A model generated the notes under the pieces. The model worked only from the letters and a program-made list of their open reading frames with translations. It was not told where the DNA came from and ran no database searches. A DNA stretch of 64,000 nucleotides, taken from Apostichopus japonicus (lineage: Eukaryota; Echinodermata; Holothuroidea; Aspidochirotida; Stichopodidae). A program made the translations under genes and the position numbers. The stretch is taken from contig NC_092569.1 of the NCBI RefSeq assembly GCF_037975245.1, forward strand, positions 7,932,501 through 7,996,500, read 5' to 3'. Within the stretch, counting starts at the first letter, position 1; each line of letters opens with the position of its first letter. This document shows, in pieces, positions 58,231-64,000 of this stretch.

Positions 58231-60658
58231 CTAAATCACTTCTCCATCAGTATCAACCTCCTCTTCATTATCATTTGAAATAAACTTATTGTCACAGTCA
58301 GAACAACAACACAGATCTGTACATGGCAGACCATTTTGTACACATGCATAAACAATTTCTGTGTTGGCATTTTGATATATCCACACTGAACAAATTAAAG
58401 TACACTATCAGGTGCAGGGGGTAGACCATCCAATCAATATCAAGGTTATCATCGAATTCTTTCCTTCCATAGTTTATGGGTGGAGGAACCTCAGGAAACT
58501 GTTCCAAGCATACCTTGTGTATGGCAGTCTTGTAGTTTGCATGTAAAAAATGGTTTTGCAGGGTATCCTGATTAGGAGGCATCCCTTTTTCAAACCTTAC
58601 ATCAAGCTTGAACAAATTCAACCTTGCTTGGTTCACAGCTGTGCATGCAGTCTGGCAATGCAGACAACAAACAAATGATTGTAGTGATTTTGACAACTCA
58701 TTTGAGACATCAAATGTGTCTTCAAGTGAAGCAAATGCTTTGCGAACTCTGGCCTAGACTTTAGTAAAGTAAGGCATTTAACCTTACTCTTACCATTAAA
58801 TGAACACACCCTGTAAAAACATGGAAACCAATCAATACAGAACAGATATATTTTCCTACTTTATCAGCTACTTGCGATACATCAATAATGCGCTTCTTAT
58901 TTCCTACTCCTGTACTGAAAAACAATCTTGTAGAAAGGGTACTGCACATTGCAACAGCTATAATCATTACATAAGTATTTGGGCTCTTAATGATAATGTT
59001 GTTACACTTCGTAACACTAGATGCATAATAGCAATGAAGAAAAATCCTGGTATCAGCCCCTTCATGGTTACACTGAAGGGCAGAACAGGTTTACACTCAA
59101 CTCCTGACTCTGTTGCACATATTTGATGACATTCTTGATCATGGGCAATGAAAATCACCACACCATGCAGGTTCATATCACCAGAAGACCACTTCTGAAA
59201 AACATATTTCCCCAATGATTCTTTGTTAGTGCTTGCACTTAGGAATTTCTTCTATTGCTTGGGTACACTCTAATAATCTGAATATATTCTAAGAATCTCT
59301 GTACCACCACCACCACCCCTTTTCTGCCTTTCAGCATTTTTGATGCTTTGATTAAAATAGCGATCTGTCATAAAGTGAACATACATTGCATTGTTACTTC
59401 TGGCTAGATTAAGGAGAATGCCAAGAACATGTCTAGCTTAGAAATGAATGTTAAAGGTGGCCAGGTGGGTTTTTCAATTGCTAAAGGAGTGCCATAACAT
59501 CAACAATACATGCAGCTTCCATGGGAGGCCTTACTACATACAAGGGTGTATATCAACCTGTTCTTCAAGCAATCTGGCTAATTCCAAACTGATCCTGCCT
59601 TTGAACAACAAATTTGCCAGCAGACAGATTTTCATTTATATCAGGATGACTTTCAGGGAGATTTTTTATTTCCAGCCAGTAGACAGGAAGGTACCGTGAG
59701 AAATGAACTCTATCACATGCAAAGAACCATGGTAGCATTGAGCGCACAGTTGACAAATGTAGCTCCCAATTACCCTCCCTGGTAGCACGGAGGAACAGCA
59801 GCAGAAGTTGAACCATCTCCACATATGAACTCCAGAAGGCAAATGTTGGGTAAACAGCACTGTGCCTACTAATGAACTGTTGAAACTGCTGTTGAAGCAT
59901 CTTCAATTCATCCACTCTTACAAAATCTAAGATATTATTACAAAGATAGCTTTCATGTAAGTCAGCCCAACCATCATGATTTCTTTGCTTTAGTGGTCAT
60001 TTAGCATGTTCAGGAAAGCAGGCCAATGCAACCTGGATAAGGCATCTTCTGCTAACTTTTGAGTCAGTACTGACCCTTTTGTAGTGATGACCATTCAAAA
60101 CTCTGAGCCCTGGGCAACGACTTTTGACTCAATAAGTATATATCTTAGACCAGTAGTAGCAGGCAAAGTATGCCCTTGACAAATGAAATTCCCTAAGTCT
60201 CATTACGATGCGGTTCCTGTAAACCTCACTTGACCATCGAATTTGCTGCGCTTTGGCGTACGTTGCTTCATCCATGACCACTACCACTGTGTTGACAGAA
60301 CTTTTGTCAGCGATCTTCAAGCTTTCTTGCAACACTGTGTACAATGTGTTGCATTCTGTAGGACTTGCATTGATCACTGGCAAGTATTTAATTTGGGAAA
60401 CCACTGGCACCTGTGGACACGACCCAGTATTGTAACCAGTCCAAGTGGGTATACATGCACCATACTCTGCTATCAGCAAATTATATGTTAAGTTGATGAG
60501 ACATGTCTTATTCTGGAGATTCATATTCTCACCCACTTCAAGTTGATCACCGAAAGGTTTTGGCCCATGCAGCTTAACACCAAAATATGGCAGTATGTTA
60601 GAAGGTGGAGCTTCGATAGAAGGCTACTTTCTGTGTGCTAGCGGAACTCGTTGTACGC

Positions 60659-60947
60659 CAGGTGCGTAGCCAGGAATTTGCCAAAGGAGGGGCGAAACTG
60701 TAGATTCGGCATTGCAAACTATCTAAGCGGAGCGCCACCATGGTTGGCTCAAAGTGTACAAGAAAATTTTGGCTGTAAATGCCTCCCAGATCGCTGGAAA
60801 TGGCACTTCCCAGGCCTTGTAAGTTGCATTTTAGCATTTTCTCTTTTGAAAATACTAGCGATATCATACAAACATTAAATTTTTTTTTTAAAATATGCTC
60901 GAGGGGGGGGCGGCTGCCCCCTTCGCCCCCACTTGGCTACGCGCCTG
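60659..60947 (+). mobile_element. hAT-type MITE, 289 bp, inserted in the decayed gene
   Basis: Ends CAGGTGCGTAGCCAGG and (reverse complement of the right) CAGGCGCGTAGCCAAG, flanked by TTGTACGC (60651-60658) and TTGTATGC (60948-60955). The interior reads 'aatttgccaaaggaggggcg', 'aagcggagcgccaccatggt', 'cagatcgctggaaatggcac', 'aatactagcgatatcata' and 'gggggggcggctgccccctt'. It is the best full-length copy of the family also seen at 43389, 48597 and within 9391-10631. Removing it with one duplication copy restores an open minus-strand frame (...HDLSGIQ then RVPLAHRK...). Confidence 0.92.
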
Positions 60948-61043
60948 TTGTATGCCAGAAAGGTCATGTTTTCCTCACTGGATTGCAATCCCATTGGTGC
61001 TGTGTGTAGTGCCATTGCCAGTTAGTGTTTTCTCTCCAATATT

Positions 61044-62906
61044 TGAAGGTTTAAGTTTACTCAACAGAGTATATAGCCTGGTAGAATAATGAAACTGGGC
61101 ATGCAGCTACTGACTTCCCAGTGGAGGCTGGATAAACTCCTTGGACTCCTGTCCGATCTAAAGGAGCTCTTAGTCAGATCTTGGTCTTACTTCTGACAGG
61201 AGGTCCAGCACCTCCTCCACACTCTGGAACTAGTGTTCCTCAGTTCAGTCGCCGAGGGCTCGACCATGTGACAGGTGGTACCGGGTTACATGGTAACCAG
61301 TAGCAAGAGAGATTACCTGACCTCAATCCTGACCTGACAAAACCCAGGCTGTAGCCACAATCAAGGCATTCTAAGGACAGCTCCAGACGAAGTGATGAAG
61401 TGCTGGGAAGACCATTTCAACAAACATCTAAACACAGAATTCCCCAAAGATGATGACATCCTTAAAACCATCCCGGAGCCTGTCAACCATAATACCACAA
61501 GCTTGCCTTTTACCCTAGAGGAATCAGATGCTCCTCAAAGTCATCAACAAAGCTTGGTCAGATGGGGAGATCCCAGAGGACTGGAGCAGAGGTCTGGTAA
61601 CTCCTGTCTATAAGAAAGGTGACAAGCTTGATCCTGCCAATTACAGGGCCATTACTCTTCTGTCCATCCCTGGAAAAGTCTTCTGCAGGATGCTGCTTAC
61701 TAGAATCCAAGATAATGTAGAAAACCACCTCAGTGAGGAGCAGTGCGGATTCAGAGCCTCCAGAGGTACAACAGATGCCATCTTCACAGTCCGCCAGATC
61801 TTCGAAAAAGCCAAAGAGAGGAAAATACCGCTTCACTGGAACTTTGTGGACTTCAAAGCAGCCTTCGACACTATTTGGAGGGAGGCTCTCTGGAAATGCC
61901 TGCGCTCAATTGGAGTAGATCCAAAGCTAGTAGACCTCATAGCAAGGATTTATGAGAAAACAAAGTGCTCTGTAATGGTGAATGGAAAGATCACTGAGTG
62001 GTTTGAGGTTCAAGTTGGTGTCAGACAAGGATGCCTACTATCTCCCTGTCTCTTCAACATCTACCTGGAGTTTGTCATGAAAGAGATACAAAATCTTGAC
62101 TCAGGTCTGAAGATGGGCAACATGTGTATAAACAACATCCGTTATGCCGATGACACCACTCTCATAGAAATGGACCTTGACAGCCTACAGGAGGCCACCA
62201 ACAAACTTCAAGAAGCATGCACAAGATGGGGAATGAAAATCAACCCAACAAAGTGTAAAATAATGTCTGAAGACACCAAAGATGTTCTCCTTAACCAAGT
62301 ACCTGTTGAGAAAGTTGACAACTTTGTCTTCCTGGGCAGCAATGTCCCCTCAATGGAAGAAGACGTCAAACGCCGCATAAGGTTGGCTTCCTGGGCTATT
62401 GGAAGACTGAAAAATACCATCTGGTCAAACCATGACATCACCAGATCCCTGAAAGTAAGGATTTACCAGGCCCTCATTCTGCCAATAGCAACATACAGTT
62501 CTGAATCCTGGGCACTCCGTGAAAAAGATCGTCATCGACTTGATGTCTTTGAAATGAGATGTCTCAGAGCAATACTGGGTGTTTCCATCCTAGATAAAGT
62601 GAGGAACAACACCATCAGACAAAGGCTGAATGTACCATCAATGCTGCAATCTGCAAGAGACGCCTGAAATGGGCCGGCCATGTCTTTAGGATGCCGGAGC
62701 ATCAGCTTCCATACCAAGCATTCAAGAATGACTTCAGCAAGTCAAGACCTCCAGGACGACCACCTTCAAGATGGAAGGACCTAATCCAGAAAGACCGTAT
62801 GACAACCCAAGCTGCTGAAAGATGCGCAGCAGATAGACCAGATTGGAGGAGGATTACTCGCCAGAGGGCAAAGGGACACAGCGTCTGCACCTAAGTCAGT
62901 CAGTCA
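61044..62906 (+). mobile_element. 5'-truncated non-LTR retrotransposon (LINE), 1.86 kb
   Basis: Flanked by identical 10-bp target duplications CTCCAATATT at 61034-61043 and 62907-62916. It carries a reverse transcriptase on the plus strand and ends with short AGTC repeats ('aagtcagtcagtca') rather than poly(A). Short-repeat 3' tails and the RT sequence suggest an RTE-like or related clade, but the clade is not proven. No apurinic endonuclease region is visible, so the 5' half is missing. Deleting the insert and one duplication rejoins the minus-strand host frame exactly (WDNIG then EKTLTG), so the ends are well fixed. Confidence 0.9.
61392..62893 (+). pseudogene. LINE reverse transcriptase, internally deleted and frameshifted
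   Basis: Starts VMKCWEDHFNKHLNTEFPKD ending LPFTLEE near 61523. About 30-40 residues expected here ('KAPG' region) are missing, and the next frame begins MLLKVINKAWSDGEIPEDWS (61528). The RT has motif A VDFKAAFD, the GVRQGCLLSPCLFNIYLE block and catalytic IRYADDTTLI. A thumb/C-terminal region follows with SLKVRIYQALILPIATYSSE. The 380-codon frame stops at 62667, but a shift near 62640 opens the true C-terminus KRRLKWAGHVFRMPEHQ, RPPGRPPSRWKDLIQKD, ending at 62893. Catalytic aspartates (YADD, motif A) are intact, but the deletion and shift make it inactive. Confidence 0.85.
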
Positions 62907-64000
62907 CTCCAATATTATCCCAGACAAAAGTCAAAGATTTACCAGGGACTATAGTAGCAGGGAGTGTGTCTGTATGATCAAGATATTGTTGAGCTAGGGC
63001 TGTGTCATGTTCAAGCACCACATAATGGGAGAAGCAGTGACCTAGTCCATTCAACAGTCCTATCAGGTGAGCCGACCAAGTCATATGCGAACAGCCATTC
63101 CGAGGGAAAGATATTTTGGCATCATCTTTCGTTTGAAAGCAAGTTGCATAACATCTTGAGACACAGAAAGTAATTTATGGTGAAAAGGAGCCTTCAACTT
63201 TCACTTTACTGGTGATGACTGGTTCTTCAGAAGCACCAACCACCCAAGCTAGGAAGTTGTAGAGCTTAGTTGGAACTACATGTTCAGCATTAGACAAATT
63301 TCAAGCAGCTGCTGTTGGTGGCCATTCATAGGCTCGAACTGATGCTGTGTGACTGAACTTTTCAAATTCTGAGCAGACATATACAGGTCACTAATCAATG
63401 TTGGTGCTGAATTCTTCACAAAGGTGATGTCATCCGCAGTGTCACTTGTTTTCTGACGAATTGTCGTCTTCAAATGGAAGATTTTCAACAAAATTAGCAG
63501 CTGTTAAGTTGTCGCTGTAAACTAAACAACTTAGATTCTTCCTTGATGGCCTCAGGAAGACAAGTTGGTGATATGCTCCCTTCAACCAGTGTTGAAGAGA
63601 ATATGTCCTATAATTTACAGCCCAGATTTAAAAATTTGCTGATAATACCTTTAAAGATTTGCAACAATTTGGTAAGTCTAAAAACATCTCTGTATTCTTC
63701 ACAATTTTCTTTTCCACAATATCATAACAAAATATGTCATAGACTTTCTGGTACTGTTTTTTACCAAGCACATCATCCTGCTTCTCTTTGGTAGAAAGGA
63801 CTGACGTAATGTTGATAACAAGTCCTATGGTACTTTGCCTAAAGTGCCACTAGATCTTGACCTCTGATATGAAGCAATAACTTGTCATCATTCATGACTT
63901 GTGCCTCTGTCTGCAAGGACCCAGATGTAACCGTATGGCACTCTACTAGTATTTCTTTACTTCGTTTTTTTTTTAGAGAGTCAGTGATATAACTGAATTT

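Larger units (their letters stand above)
58231..64000 (-). pseudogene. Decayed multi-copy gene-like element with nuclease-like and CXC-tail regions, split by two insertions
   Basis: Reading leftward from the window edge (it probably starts outside): 'KKQYQKVYDIFCYDIVEKKI' (63.7 kb); SDLYMSAQNLKSSVTQHQFE and VPTKLYNFLAWVVGA (63.4-63.25 kb); MTWSAHLIGLLNGLGHC to TFVWDNIG (63.08-62.91 kb). The LINE insert follows, then EKTLTGNGTTHSTNGIAIQ (61.0 kb), the MITE insert, VPVVSQIKYLPVINASPTE (60.4 kb), YPTFAFWSSYVEMVQLLLLF to LPVYWLEI (59.85-59.65 kb), NHEGADTRIFLHCYYAS (59.05 kb), TGVGNKKRIIDVSQVADK with GFHVFTGC (58.9 kb), and MPPNQDTLQNHFLHANYKTA (58.55 kb). It ends with a Cys-rich tail NGLPCTDLCCCSDCDN and a stop at 58231. 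Many stops and frameshifts make it dead. I recognise these blocks as recurring in uncharacterised, multi-copy metazoan proteins but cannot name the family. The ADTR, (DT)DV and GC(D) blocks recall a PIN/FEN-like nuclease core. Confidence 0.7.

Overview
This is eukaryotic, metazoan DNA: AT-rich, intron-rich and crowded with transposable elements of many classes. The combination of SRCR, WSC, CUB and sushi exons with DIRS, Penelope-like, hAT, pogo-like, LINE and tRNA-derived SINE copies suggests an invertebrate deuterostome such as an echinoderm or hemichordate. That placement is inference; no marker gene fixes the species. No rRNA, functional tRNA, CRISPR array or bacterial operon was seen. || One probable cellular gene lies on the minus strand, read right to left. 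Its exons are a signal-peptide exon (46365-46428), two exons making one SRCR domain (42798-42932 and 41316-41489), a WSC-like exon (7867-8115), a CUB exon (6522-6830) and a sushi/CCP exon (5033-5209). All junctions are phase 1 and each exon has fitting GT/AG sites, as in modular extracellular proteins. The gene runs off the left edge, so its C-terminus and any membrane anchor are not seen. The intron from 8116 to 41315 is about 33 kb and filled with mobile DNA; that both exon clusters belong to one gene is inference. || Inside this intron lie: a 3.9 kb element with TTAA target duplications (9220-13164) carrying a broken P2X7-type cysteine-rich ('ballast') gene and a nested hAT-like element; Penelope-like and hAT transposase relics (19-22 kb); a DIRS retrotransposon (22834-29077, minus strand) with inverted terminal repeats, an internal complementary region, tyrosine-recombinase and RNase H remnants; tandem and AGGTCA-rich repeats (30.9-32.8 kb); and a pogo/Tigger-like element with TA duplications (35480-39451). 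|| Upstream of the signal-peptide exon (47-64 kb) are short hAT-type elements with 8-bp target duplications and, at 58231-64000, a decayed multi-copy gene-like element on the minus strand. The latter is split by a 5'-truncated LINE (61044-62906, 10-bp duplication) and a 289-bp hAT MITE (60659-60947). Removing each insertion plus one duplication copy rejoins the reading frame, so the insertion order is readable.
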